Assembly: GCA_963714145.1 (NCBI GenBank)
Contig: OY970235.1
Location: forward strand, 9,796,001-9,860,000
Reading direction: 5' to 3'
DNA from: JBBWZH01 sp035544115
GTDB lineage: Bacteria > Actinomycetota > Actinomycetes > Mycobacteriales > CADCTP01
Length of the DNA stretch: 64,000 nucleotides
A model generated the notes under the pieces. The model had not been told where the DNA came from, searched no databases, and saw only the letters and a list, made by a program, of their open reading frames with translations. Positions 36,099 through 43,427 of this stretch are shown piece by piece. Position numbers and translations under genes: made by a program. How positions within the stretch are numbered: position 1 is the first letter of the stretch; the number at the start of each line of letters is the position of its first letter.

Positions 36099-37487
36099 TC
36101 AGCGGTTGGTGGCCGGTGGCTGGGTGTCGGTTCTCGTGCTGGTCGTTCGGCGGAGGTACCAGCCCAGTGGCAGGACGGTGAGCGTGACGAAGACGAGGAT
36201 GAAGACCCGGTTGCGGGCGTCGGCGCCGGAGGGGTTGTAGTAGAAGGCGCTGACCGTGGTCGCGACGGTGAGGGCGATGAGGACGTTGAGCGGAACCGCG
36301 GTGCTGACGGCGCGGAAGAAGTGGCGCGGGCTGCTCGGGACGGCGAGTTCGGCGAGGATCCGCAGCCAGCGCAGCTGCAGCTCGGGCCAGCGCGTCGAGG
36401 TCGGCTGCCGGGTGCGGGCGACCGCGTCGGCCACGGCGTAGGCGAATGCCCAGGCGGCCACGGCGCTGGCGGTGGCGGCGACGAGTCCCCACGGCGGGGG
36501 CAGGTACTGGCTGGCGATCGTCTGGTAGGCCAGGTCGATCGGCCACCAGCTGAGCAGGCCAGAGGTCGTGAGGGTGCTGATGAGCAGCAGGGCGAGCGCG
36601 GCCCACCAGGCCGGCTGGCGGAGGGGCGGCGGTACCGGCTGCTGCGGTGTGGTGGGCGATTGGCGGGGCGGGAGGACGGCCGGCGGGGCGGCGGTGGGCG
36701 CGGCGGTGGGCTCGGGTCGCGCCGTCCGGGCGATGACGATCCGGCCCTGCACATCGAACTCCCACTTGCGCGGGTTCTGCGGGTGTGGCTGCTCGGCGAG
36801 TCTGCCTCGGATGTACTCGTGCGCGTCGTCGACGGAGATCAGGCCGTCGTGGTCGACATCGGCGTCGCCGGTGTCCAACCCGCCGACCAGGGCGGCGGTG
36901 AAGGCCGAGGGCGCCGCCGAACCGCGGACGGTGTCACCTTCAAAGGCGTACTGGGCGGAGTCCGAGGCGGTGAGCACCACCAGGCCGCGGGCGTCGAAGT
37001 GATCGACGGTATGCATCTGCGGGTCCGCCTTGACCTGCATCCCCTTGGCGAACGCGCCGCTGTAGCAGCAGTCGAGGATCAGCACCTTGCGCCGGGACCG
37101 GCACGCCAGCAGCAGGTCGTTGACGAGGCCGGCTGGGATCGCGGTGGAGCGCAGCCGGTTGCGCCGGGTGTTGCGGGCGGCGAAGTACAGCCGGCCCTGC
37201 TCGTCCTTCAGCCCGTGGCAGGAGAAATACAGCAGGAGCAGGTCGGCGCGATCCCGGTCGGCAAGGAAGTCTTCGACCGCGCCGGTGACCTCGCTGGAGG
37301 AGGCGTCCAGCACCGTGTCGACCGTGAAACCGCAGGTGCCCGGAGCGGCCAGCGACCGGGCCAGATCCACCGCGTCGGTGGCAGGCGACACCAGAGCGGC
37401 CAGGCCCTCGTCGTCGTAGACACCGTTGGCGACGATCAGCGCCAGCCGCGAGCCGGCGCCGGTCCGCGCCGGAACAGCTCCGCTCAT
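36099..37487 (-). CDS. Membrane-anchored caspase-family peptidase (C14)
   Basis: Started at ATG 37487 (MSGAVPARTGAGSRLALIVA) the protein has 462 residues. Residues 12-230 form a caspase p20 domain: LIVANGVYDDEGLAALVSPA, the catalytic dyad His at about 91 in LLYFSCHGLKD, and Cys at about 141 in KVLILDCCYSGAFA. An EF-hand-like loop VDHDGLISVDD follows near 211-221. A Pro-rich linker leads to about four membrane helices (for example WWAALALLLISTLTTSGLLS and VFILVFVTLTVLPLGWYL). Bacterial caspases often act as proteases in conflict or cell-death programmes. Here the protease is tied to the membrane on the cytoplasmic side. The start lies inside the stop of a tiny leader frame and has no own site. 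Confidence 0.83.
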   Translation of the reverse strand: MSGAVPARTGAGSRLALIVANGVYDDEGLAALVSPATDAVDLARSLAAPGTCGFTVDTVLDASSSEVTGAVEDFLADRDRADLLLLYFSCHGLKDEQGRLYFAARNTRRNRLRSTAIPAGLVNDLLLACRSRRKVLILDCCYSGAFAKGMQVKADPQMHTVDHFDARGLVVLTASDSAQYAFEGDTVRGSAAPSAFTAALVGGLDTGDADVDHDGLISVDDAHEYIRGRLAEQPHPQNPRKWEFDVQGRIVIARTARPEPTAAPTAAPPAVLPPRQSPTTPQQPVPPPLRQPAWWAALALLLISTLTTSGLLSWWPIDLAYQTIASQYLPPPWGLVAATASAVAAWAFAYAVADAVARTRQPTSTRWPELQLRWLRILAELAVPSSPRHFFRAVSTAVPLNVLIALTVATTVSAFYYNPSGADARNRVFILVFVTLTVLPLGWYLRRTTSTRTDTQPPATNR

Positions 37488-37540
37488 CCGGTGACGCCGT
37501 CGCCGGCGGTCAGCCCGTCCGGCGCCCGTTCGTCCACCAT
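37484..37540 (-). CDS. 18-codon leader ORF coupled to the caspase gene
   Basis: ATG 37540 follows GAGGTGGGGTC and reads MVDERAPDGLTAGDGVTG. It stops at TGA 37486-37484, overlapping the caspase ATG by four bases (ATGA). Its better ribosome site suggests it sets the level of caspase translation. It could also be a relic of a longer upstream gene. From 37541 to 37991 no other gene is seen. Confidence 0.45.
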   Translation of the reverse strand: MVDERAPDGLTAGDGVTG

Positions 37541-37991
37541 GACCCCACCTCAACCTCAGTGTCCGCTTCGACCGCACCGAAGTCATCCGTGCGCGGATGT
37601 GGTCACGTCCGACGCCCCCGGGGGTGATCGCCGACGTCCGCCGCAGCAGGAACCGGAGGCGTTGGTACGGGCGCGAGCGACGGAAACTCCCGGTGTCCGG
37701 CGCCCGATCGCCCGTCTGTGCAGCGCCGGGATCGCAGCCGACGTCAGGATACGTGGTCGATGGGCGCACCGCCGTATCGATCGGGCGGCAGGGCGGAACG
37801 CGGCTGGAGTCGGGCGGGCCCGCCGCGGCTGACTCGGAAGGGCAGCGGTTGGTGGCATGCCAACTGTCGGGCTGGGTGGGGGCTGGCCCTCTGCGGCCGG
37901 CCAGGCCGGCGATGTGGCGGCAAGTACGGCCGGCGTGGCGGTGCTGCTACCGGCTTCACTGACTGGGTGGAAGCTGTCGGTCGGGGTGTGC

Positions 37992-38459
37992 TCACCATGG
38001 CGGCCGCAGCCCCCGCCAGGGCTTGGTTGGATCGGTGGAGGCGGCCTGCAGGCCCGCGCGCAGGTTGGCGTAGGCCTGCGTGCCGAGCCGTTCGGCGAGG
38101 CGGGCTTCGATCGCGGCCAGTGCCCGCTCGGCGGTGCGTACGCAGGCCCAGCCGCGATCGGTGAGCACCAGCAGTTTGCCCCGTCGGTCGGTCGGGTGCG
38201 GCTCGCGCCGGAGGTATCCGGCCCGTTCCAGCTCGTCGATCATCTGTCCGGCCGATTGCTTCGTGATCCCCAGGTGTTCGGCGAGGTGGACGGCGGTTGC
38301 CCCGCCGAAGGACAGCCGGGAGAACGCGTACCCGTGCGCCGGGCGGACGTCGGTGAACCCGGCCGCGCGCAGTTCGGTTTCCAGTTCGTCCGTCAGTTGG
38401 CCCAGCGTGGTCGCCAGCAGCGACACGACGTCTGGCCCGGGCCGGCTTGCCTCACTCAC
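37992..38459 (-). CDS. MarR-family transcriptional regulator
   Basis: GTG 38459 starts a 155 aa winged-helix protein. The dimer/helix 1 region (VSLLATTLGQLTDELETELR) is followed by the recognition segment LAEHLGITKQSAGQMIDELE and the wing GYLRREPHPTDRRGKLLVLT. That wing has the typical D(x)R contact. It is divergent from the cupin gene. The 57 bases between them carry a direct repeat, so it probably represses the cupin and itself. Confidence 0.88.
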   Translation of the reverse strand: MSEASRPGPDVVSLLATTLGQLTDELETELRAAGFTDVRPAHGYAFSRLSFGGATAVHLAEHLGITKQSAGQMIDELERAGYLRREPHPTDRRGKLLVLTDRGWACVRTAERALAAIEARLAERLGTQAYANLRAGLQAASTDPTKPWRGLRPPW

Positions 38460-38462
38460 TAT

Positions 38463-38501
38463 GGTCAGTCTACCTTACTATCTGGTCAGTCAGTCTTACT
38501 A
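38463..38501. promoter_or_regulatory. Direct-repeat operator of the MarR/cupin pair
   Basis: Two 18-base copies, GGTCAGTCTACCTTACTA (38463-38480) and GGTCAGTCAGTCTTACTA (38484-38501), lie 21 bases apart. That is two helical turns, between the divergent starts. TTACTA elements may double as promoter boxes. Confidence 0.6.
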
Positions 38502-38516
38502 CTTTCGGAGGTCTCG

Positions 38517-38888
38517 ATGCTTGTCGTCAAGAGTGGCACCGCCACCCCCATCGAGCTGCACGACGTCCGCTTCACCCCGTGCGTGTCGCCGAGCGCCGGC
38601 AGCACCGAGCTGGCGATGTGGACCACTGACCTGCCCGCCGCCACCGCCGGCGCGCCGCACCAGGTCGATCGCGAGGAGCTCGTGCACGTGCTGGCCGGGC
38701 GGCTGGTCGTAACGACCGCGGGCGGCACGATCGAGCTGTCCACTGGCGACACCCTTGCCGTGCCGGCCGGGACGCTGTTCTCGCTCAGCGCCCTCGACGG
38801 TCCGGCCCGCATCCTGGCCTGCGCCCGGGCCGGGCTGACCGCGACGATGGCCGATGGCACCAGCCTGGTGCCACCGTGGACGCAGTAG
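38517..38888 (+). CDS. Cupin-domain protein
   Basis: ATG 38517 follows CGGAGG and gives 123 residues. It is a single small cupin barrel: HQVDREELVHVLAGRLVVTT, where His and two Glu are in the metal-binding positions, then GGTIELSTGDTLAVPAGTLF with the second G-D-P-P motif. Function is open; the family includes isomerases, dioxygenases and effector-binding proteins. It is the divergent partner of the MarR gene and probably its target. Confidence 0.85.
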   Translation: MLVVKSGTATPIELHDVRFTPCVSPSAGSTELAMWTTDLPAATAGAPHQVDREELVHVLAGRLVVTTAGGTIELSTGDTLAVPAGTLFSLSALDGPARILACARAGLTATMADGTSLVPPWTQ

Positions 38889-39159
38889 CCGTTGCCCGTG
38901 GGTGTCGTCCGTAGCCGTGCCGGCACCCGGCCCACCACAAGTCGGCTGGGAGCCGAGACAAGGCCGGCGGGAACGACTCGGCGCCCGGATCGTGCCCGCA
39001 GTGGCAAAGCAGGAGAGTGGGTCCGGAATCGCTCTGCTGGCCGGTTCCCCGGTGGTTGGTGGATCAGTAGCCTGACGGCACGTGCCAGGAACACGGCATG
39101 GTCGACCTTGCCGTGCCCCGCAGGGAACCTCCCGCCAACGGCTCACCTGAGGGGAACAG

Positions 39160-39282
39160 ATGCGGAAGATCCTCATCGCTATCGCGGCGGCCGCCGGGAT
39201 CATCGCCGCCACCGTCGCCGTCCATGCCTCCACCCCCAGCCACTCGCTGGCCACCGGAGGCACGATCATCGTGGAGAACTAA
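39160..39282 (+). CDS. 40 aa secreted peptide precursor A (tandem pair)
   Basis: The reading frame starts at ATG 39160 after GAGGGGA and ends at TAA 39280-39282. The product opens MRKILIAIAAAAGIIAATVA, a textbook signal peptide with a cleavage site after VHA. The mature part would be 17 residues, STPSHSLATGGTIIVEN. The next gene starts on the base after its stop and makes a nearly identical mature peptide. That pairing is strong evidence that both frames are real. I recognise no family; a signalling or antimicrobial peptide is possible. Confidence 0.6.
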   Translation: MRKILIAIAAAAGIIAATVAVHASTPSHSLATGGTIIVEN

Positions 39283-39411
39283 ATGCCCACGCTGCCGAAG
39301 ATCCTCATCACCGCCGCCGTGGCCGCCTGCCTCGCCGCCGCCGGCCTCGCCGTCCAAGCCGGCCCCAGTCACCTGACCGCCACCGGCGGCACCATCATCT
39401 CGGAGAACTGA
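39283..39411 (+). CDS. 42 aa secreted peptide precursor B (tandem pair)
   Basis: ATG 39283 abuts the TAA of the previous frame and the stop is TGA 39409-39411. The product opens MPTLPKILITAAVAACLAAA with cleavage likely after VQA. The mature part is GPSHLTATGGTIISEN, 16 residues. Compared with copy A, PSH, ATGGTII and EN are the same while the signal peptides differ, so selection seems to act on the mature end. It should be translated from the same message as copy A. The 560 bases after it (39412-39971) hold no gene I can support. Confidence 0.6.
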   Translation: MPTLPKILITAAVAACLAAAGLAVQAGPSHLTATGGTIISEN

Positions 39412-39971
39412 CCCGGTCCCCGGAACCCCGACCCCGCCGGGATGGCTGGCCGCGCCGCCACGCACACCGCGGCGTGCACCTGATCGTCCTCGGCGGGCCG
39501 GGGCCCCGGGGGGCGTTGGTGGTGGAGCGGGCGGTAGTCGAGTCGTCAACGGTGTCGTCGTGGTGCACCGAGGCCGCGATCCCGATCGCTGCGACTGGGG
39601 TTGCTCACGGCGCAGGCCGATAGTCGGATCCGACGAGTCGCCACCATCCTCTCAACACCAGACCGCGGCATGCTCGCTGGAGGCGCGCTCGGCGGCATAG
39701 AGGGCGTTGCGGATCGAGCGCCCGGGACCAGGAGGAACCGCCGGTGCCGTAGGCAATCCGCCCTTTGGGCAGCCGGGGTGGGTGGGGTGGTGATGCGGAA
39801 CGGGTGGCCAGCGGGGCGCTGACCTAGAGGCCGGGCAGCGCGGCGGTCGATCGGTTGAGAAGCCGCTGGCGATGTTGCCGAGGCCGTGGAGTGATTTCGG
39901 AGCCGTGGAGTGATCCCGGTGCCGGTCGGCGGCGAAGTGTGGGTGTGGTCGCCGACCGGAGGGGGTCTGGG

Positions 39972-40466
39972 GTGTACGGACGCACTGTGACACGCACGGT
40001 GGTGGTGTGCCTGCTGGCGGTGTTGGCATTGGCCGTGGTGCCGGCGGCGGCGAGCGCCGCGGGGCCGTACCGGGAGGACCCGAACGACGGGCTGGCCACC
40101 GCGGAGTTCGTCGAGCCGAACGGTTGCGGGGCGGGGATGCTCGCGGTGCTCGTCCCGAACGCGCCCCTGGGCTTCAACTTCACCGACGCGTGCAACTTCC
40201 ACGACCGCTGCTACGCAACGATCGGCAAGACCCAGCAGGAGTGCGACCTCGCCTTCTACAACAGCATGCTGGCCGCCTGCACCGCGCAGGCCGTCGGGCA
40301 GATCCAACTCGCCGCGTGCCGGGCGGCGGCGGGGGTCTACTACGGCGCGGTCGTGGGCTTAGGGCAGCCGTGGCACACGGCGGCGCAGCGGGCCTCGCGC
40401 ACGGCGCTGGCGATCCTCGAACCGGTCGAGTTCCCCGCGCCGGGCCCGGTGATCGGCATCGGGTAG
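39972..40466 (+). CDS. Secreted phospholipase A2 (prokaryotic type)
   Basis: GTG 39972, eight bases after a GGAGGGGG run, gives 164 residues. A signal peptide (RTVVVCLLAVLALAVVPAAA) ends near SAAG. The mature enzyme has the active-site block DACNFHDRCYATIGKTQQE, with the His-Asp pair (HD) of secreted phospholipase A2 and cysteines placed for two disulfides. It hydrolyses the sn-2 ester of phospholipids in a calcium-dependent way. A second GTG at 39987 is possible but worse spaced. A secreted protease gene lies downstream. Confidence 0.87.
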   Translation: MYGRTVTRTVVVCLLAVLALAVVPAAASAAGPYREDPNDGLATAEFVEPNGCGAGMLAVLVPNAPLGFNFTDACNFHDRCYATIGKTQQECDLAFYNSMLAACTAQAVGQIQLAACRAAAGVYYGAVVGLGQPWHTAAQRASRTALAILEPVEFPAPGPVIGIG

Positions 40467-40714
40467 CACACCACCGCCCGCGGCGCCCGCGGTTCAGGCC
40501 GGCGGGCACCACAGGCAGGCCCAGACAGCATCGCGAAGAGGGCCGGGGTGAGCGTCGTGTCCGTGTGCGTCCCAGCCGGAACGGCAAAGGCAGGCCACAC
40601 CCGGCCGACGGGGCCGGCACCACCACGGAGTGCTCGCCGTCCCCGTGCTGGTGCGATGGCGGACATCGCACCGGCCCAAGTGTTGCGCATCCATCCATAT
40701 CGCAAGGAGGACTG

Positions 40715-41911
40715 ATGTCAGGAACCCGACGCACGCTCGGCCGCCGGACTGCGATAGCGGCCGCCGCCGTTGCTACCGTCACCGCAACTGCGCTTGCCAC
40801 GCCGAGCGCGCTGGCCGCACCAGCCGGCGGGCCGGCCACCACCGCCGCCGGGGTGTCCGCCCGGCAGGTGAATGCCGCCCGGCCGGTCTCCGTGGACACC
40901 ACCGCGACCTGGTTGGCCGGCCGCACCGGCATGAGCCTGGCCGCCGCCACCGCGCAGGTCCGGGCGCAGAGCCGGCTGGTCGGCGTGGCCGACCGGCTGA
41001 CCCGCCAGCTCGGCTCGGCCTCCGGCGGTGCGTACCTCGACGGCTCCGGCCGGCTGGTGGTGAACGTGACGACGAGGTCCGCCGTGGCCACGGTGACCAG
41101 TGCGGGCGCGACCGCCCGGATGGTCCGGCGCAGCACGGCCCAGCTGACGGCGGTCTCCGCCGACCTGCACCGGCAGCCGCGTGTCGTGGGCAGCTACTGG
41201 TCCATCGACCCGGCCACCGACCGGGTCACGCTGGGCATCCCGAAGGGCGCCGCGGCGGCCGCCACCCGCGGCCTGCTGGCCGCCGCCGGCCGGCACGGCG
41301 ACGCGGTCCGGGTGGTCCGCGACGTGGCGCCGGTGCACACCGACGTCAGCACGGTGATCGGCGGGTTGCCGATCTACCACGCAGCCACCGGCTCCCGCTG
41401 CTCAGCCGGCTTCACCGTCCGGGCCGGCTCGGTGTTCCACGTCCTGGACGCCGGCCACTGCACGATCCTCGGCGGGCTCTGGCTGAACTTCGACGGCACC
41501 CCGATCGGCAACTCCACCGCTGCCGCGTTCCCGGGCGTCGACACCGGCCTGATCGGGATCCAGAGCGGCCAGATCAGCCTGACCCGCGGGGTGTACCTCT
41601 ACAACACCGGCGGCGTCCAGCCCATCACCAGCGCCGGCGCGGCCTTCCCCGGCCTGCCCGCGTGCAAGAGCGGCAGCACGACCGGCGTCACCTGCGGCAC
41701 GGTGCTGGCCGTCAACGCCTGCGTGGTCTATGTCGAGGGCCCCGTCTGCGGCCTGGACCAGACCAACATCGCCGCCGGCCCCGGCGACAGCGGGGGTTCG
41801 TACTTCACCGGGACGGTCGGCCTGGGCACGGTCTCCGGCGGTGGCGGCGGGATCACGTTCTTCCAGCCGCTGATCCCGGCACTGGCCCGATGGGGGGTTG
41901 CTCTGGCCTAG
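40715..41911 (+). CDS. Secreted S1-family serine protease with pro-domain
   Basis: ATG 40715 follows AAGGAGG and gives 398 residues. A signal peptide of about 33 residues ends at ALAAPAG. Then comes a pro-domain (to about 215) of the kind that folds alpha-lytic protease and streptogrisin relatives. The protease domain has His at about 248 in LDAGHC, Asp at about 274 in GVDTGLIG and Ser at about 362 in GPGDSGGSYF. Cysteine pairs fit the two or three disulfides of this family. It is exported and self-processed. A perfect hairpin follows the stop. Confidence 0.88.
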   Translation: MSGTRRTLGRRTAIAAAAVATVTATALATPSALAAPAGGPATTAAGVSARQVNAARPVSVDTTATWLAGRTGMSLAAATAQVRAQSRLVGVADRLTRQLGSASGGAYLDGSGRLVVNVTTRSAVATVTSAGATARMVRRSTAQLTAVSADLHRQPRVVGSYWSIDPATDRVTLGIPKGAAAAATRGLLAAAGRHGDAVRVVRDVAPVHTDVSTVIGGLPIYHAATGSRCSAGFTVRAGSVFHVLDAGHCTILGGLWLNFDGTPIGNSTAAAFPGVDTGLIGIQSGQISLTRGVYLYNTGGVQPITSAGAAFPGLPACKSGSTTGVTCGTVLAVNACVVYVEGPVCGLDQTNIAAGPGDSGGSYFTGTVGLGTVSGGGGGITFFQPLIPALARWGVALA

Positions 41912-41938
41912 CCCGCTGACCCACCGCCGTCCCCGACA

Positions 41939-41968
41939 CGGGCGGGCGCCCGACCCGGCGCCCGCCCG
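41939..41968 (+). terminator. Terminator of the S1 protease gene
   Basis: Twelve-base arms CGGGCGGGCGCC and GGCGCCCGCCCG enclose the loop CGACCC, 28 bases after the stop. The remaining 320 bases to 42292 hold no gene. Confidence 0.7.
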
Positions 41969-42292
41969 CGCCACCACGCCCGCCATCTCCTCGGCCCAGC
42001 CGACCCGCCGAGGTCGTCCAGCCCGACAGCCCGCCCGCAGACACCCAGGACGGCAGCGGCAGGCGAGACGTATGCCCCGTCGCCGAGTGGAGCGAGAATC
42101 CGCACGGTGTTCGCCACACGAACGCACGCACATTCGGCAGAGTCGCACGGAGAACACGGCTGGCAGGACGAGTGGGCCGCGATCGCGTCCGAGGCCGGCG
42201 ATGTCCACGGTCGCGAAGGTCGTGCTGGTGGCTGATCCGGCCACTGCGCGGGCGACCGCCCGCCAAGCCCGCGGGTTGCCTCGACAAGCGCG

Positions 42293-43321
42293 TCACACGT
42301 TGAGGAACCCGTCCATGCCCGCGGTGGGTCGATGAGTGTTCTCGTCCCAGGCCGAGCTGTTGTAGTTGTTGAAGGACGGGTAGCCCTCGGGTTCCCAGAA
42401 GAAGGTGCCCAGGCCGCCGAAGCTCTTGATCCCGGTGATGAACGTCCGCAGCGAGTCGCGCACCTGGGTGGCCTTGCCCACCGGCCCGCCGTACTCCACC
42501 TGCATGATCGGCTTGCCGTAGCTGGACTGGATGGTCTGCATGCTGGCCAGGACGCCGGACACGTTGCCACCCTGCGCGTACGAGGACAGCCCGGTGATGT
42601 CCCACCGCCCGCCGTTGTCCCGGTACGCGTTGAGAAAGTTCTGGACGCTGGCCAGGTTCTGCGGCTGGGCCGCGTGCACCAGCACCGGCGTGTTCGGGAA
42701 GACCTGCTTGCACATGCTGTACGCGGCGTTCAGCAGTCCGGCCATCTGCGCCGGCCTGCTGATGCTGCCGGTCGGCTTGCAGATGCCGGAGTTGGTCTCA
42801 TTGCCGATCTTCAGCCAGGCCGGCGTCACGCCGGCGCTCCGGATGACATTGCACGCGTGGAAGACGTAGTCGAACATCGCCTGCAGCATCTGGGCGTAGG
42901 TCATCCCGGCCCAGGCCGCCGGCGGGTTCTGCACGCCGACCGAGTTCCAGGTGTCCCCGAAGTGGAACCCGATGAGCACCTGCAGGCCGGCGGCCTTGCA
43001 CCGGGCCGCCAGCTGCGCGGTCTCCTCGATGCTGCAGTGCCCGTTGGCCGGGTTGCTGGACGGGTTGACCCAGGTGCGCAGGCTGACCGCGGTGATGCCG
43101 TACGCCTTGAGGATGGTGAACAGGTCCTGCCGCACCCCGGCGCTGTTGTTCCAGAAGTAGCCGCGCGCCTCCAGCTGCGGCATCCAGCTGATGTCCGCGC
43201 CCTTGACGAACGTGGCGGCCTGCGCCGACGGGGCCAGCGCGGCCTCGCCCAGCGCGACGGCACCCACGCCGGCGGCCGCGCCCAGCAGGACGGTCCGCCG
43301 CCGCAGGATCGGTGTTTCCAT
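42293..43321 (-). CDS. Secreted GH53 endo-beta-1,4-galactanase
   Basis: The 342 aa protein starts METPILRRRTVLLGAAAGVG, a twin-arginine signal (RRR), cut near AQA-A. The catalytic barrel begins with KGADISWMPQLEARG, the usual GH53 opening. The acid/base Glu is at 175 in WLKIGNETN and the nucleophile Glu at 276 in IMQVEYGGP. The family cuts beta-1,4-galactan side chains of pectin. Control by a LacI-type regulator is likely, because a palindrome sits 15 bases before the start. It lies alone, with the amidohydrolase gene further upstream on the same strand. Confidence 0.9.
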   Translation of the reverse strand: METPILRRRTVLLGAAAGVGAVALGEAALAPSAQAATFVKGADISWMPQLEARGYFWNNSAGVRQDLFTILKAYGITAVSLRTWVNPSSNPANGHCSIEETAQLAARCKAAGLQVLIGFHFGDTWNSVGVQNPPAAWAGMTYAQMLQAMFDYVFHACNVIRSAGVTPAWLKIGNETNSGICKPTGSISRPAQMAGLLNAAYSMCKQVFPNTPVLVHAAQPQNLASVQNFLNAYRDNGGRWDITGLSSYAQGGNVSGVLASMQTIQSSYGKPIMQVEYGGPVGKATQVRDSLRTFITGIKSFGGLGTFFWEPEGYPSFNNYNSSAWDENTHRPTAGMDGFLNV

Positions 43322-43335
43322 GGGCGAGATCCCTT

Positions 43336-43351
43336 CTGTGAGCGCTCACAG
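43336..43351 (-). promoter_or_regulatory. LacI/GalR-type operator before the GH53 gene
   Basis: CTGTGAGCGCTCACAG is a perfect 16-base palindrome with the central CG step of LacI-family operators. It lies between the start codon and the upstream gene, so repression by a sugar-sensing regulator is the natural reading. A similar site precedes the alpha-galactosidase gene at 63.66 kb. Confidence 0.75.
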
Positions 43352-43427
43352 TGTGGGTCTGGCGCCCTAAAACCGTCAAGCCCCGCGTACCGGCAACTAA
43401 TGCGGCAAGCAGCCCATCCAGGCCGTT

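Noticed and set aside
39887..39925. Two copies of GCCGTGGAGTGAT before the phospholipase gene
   Set aside because: Short, only two copies, no link to promoter or coding features; likely chance or a small slip.
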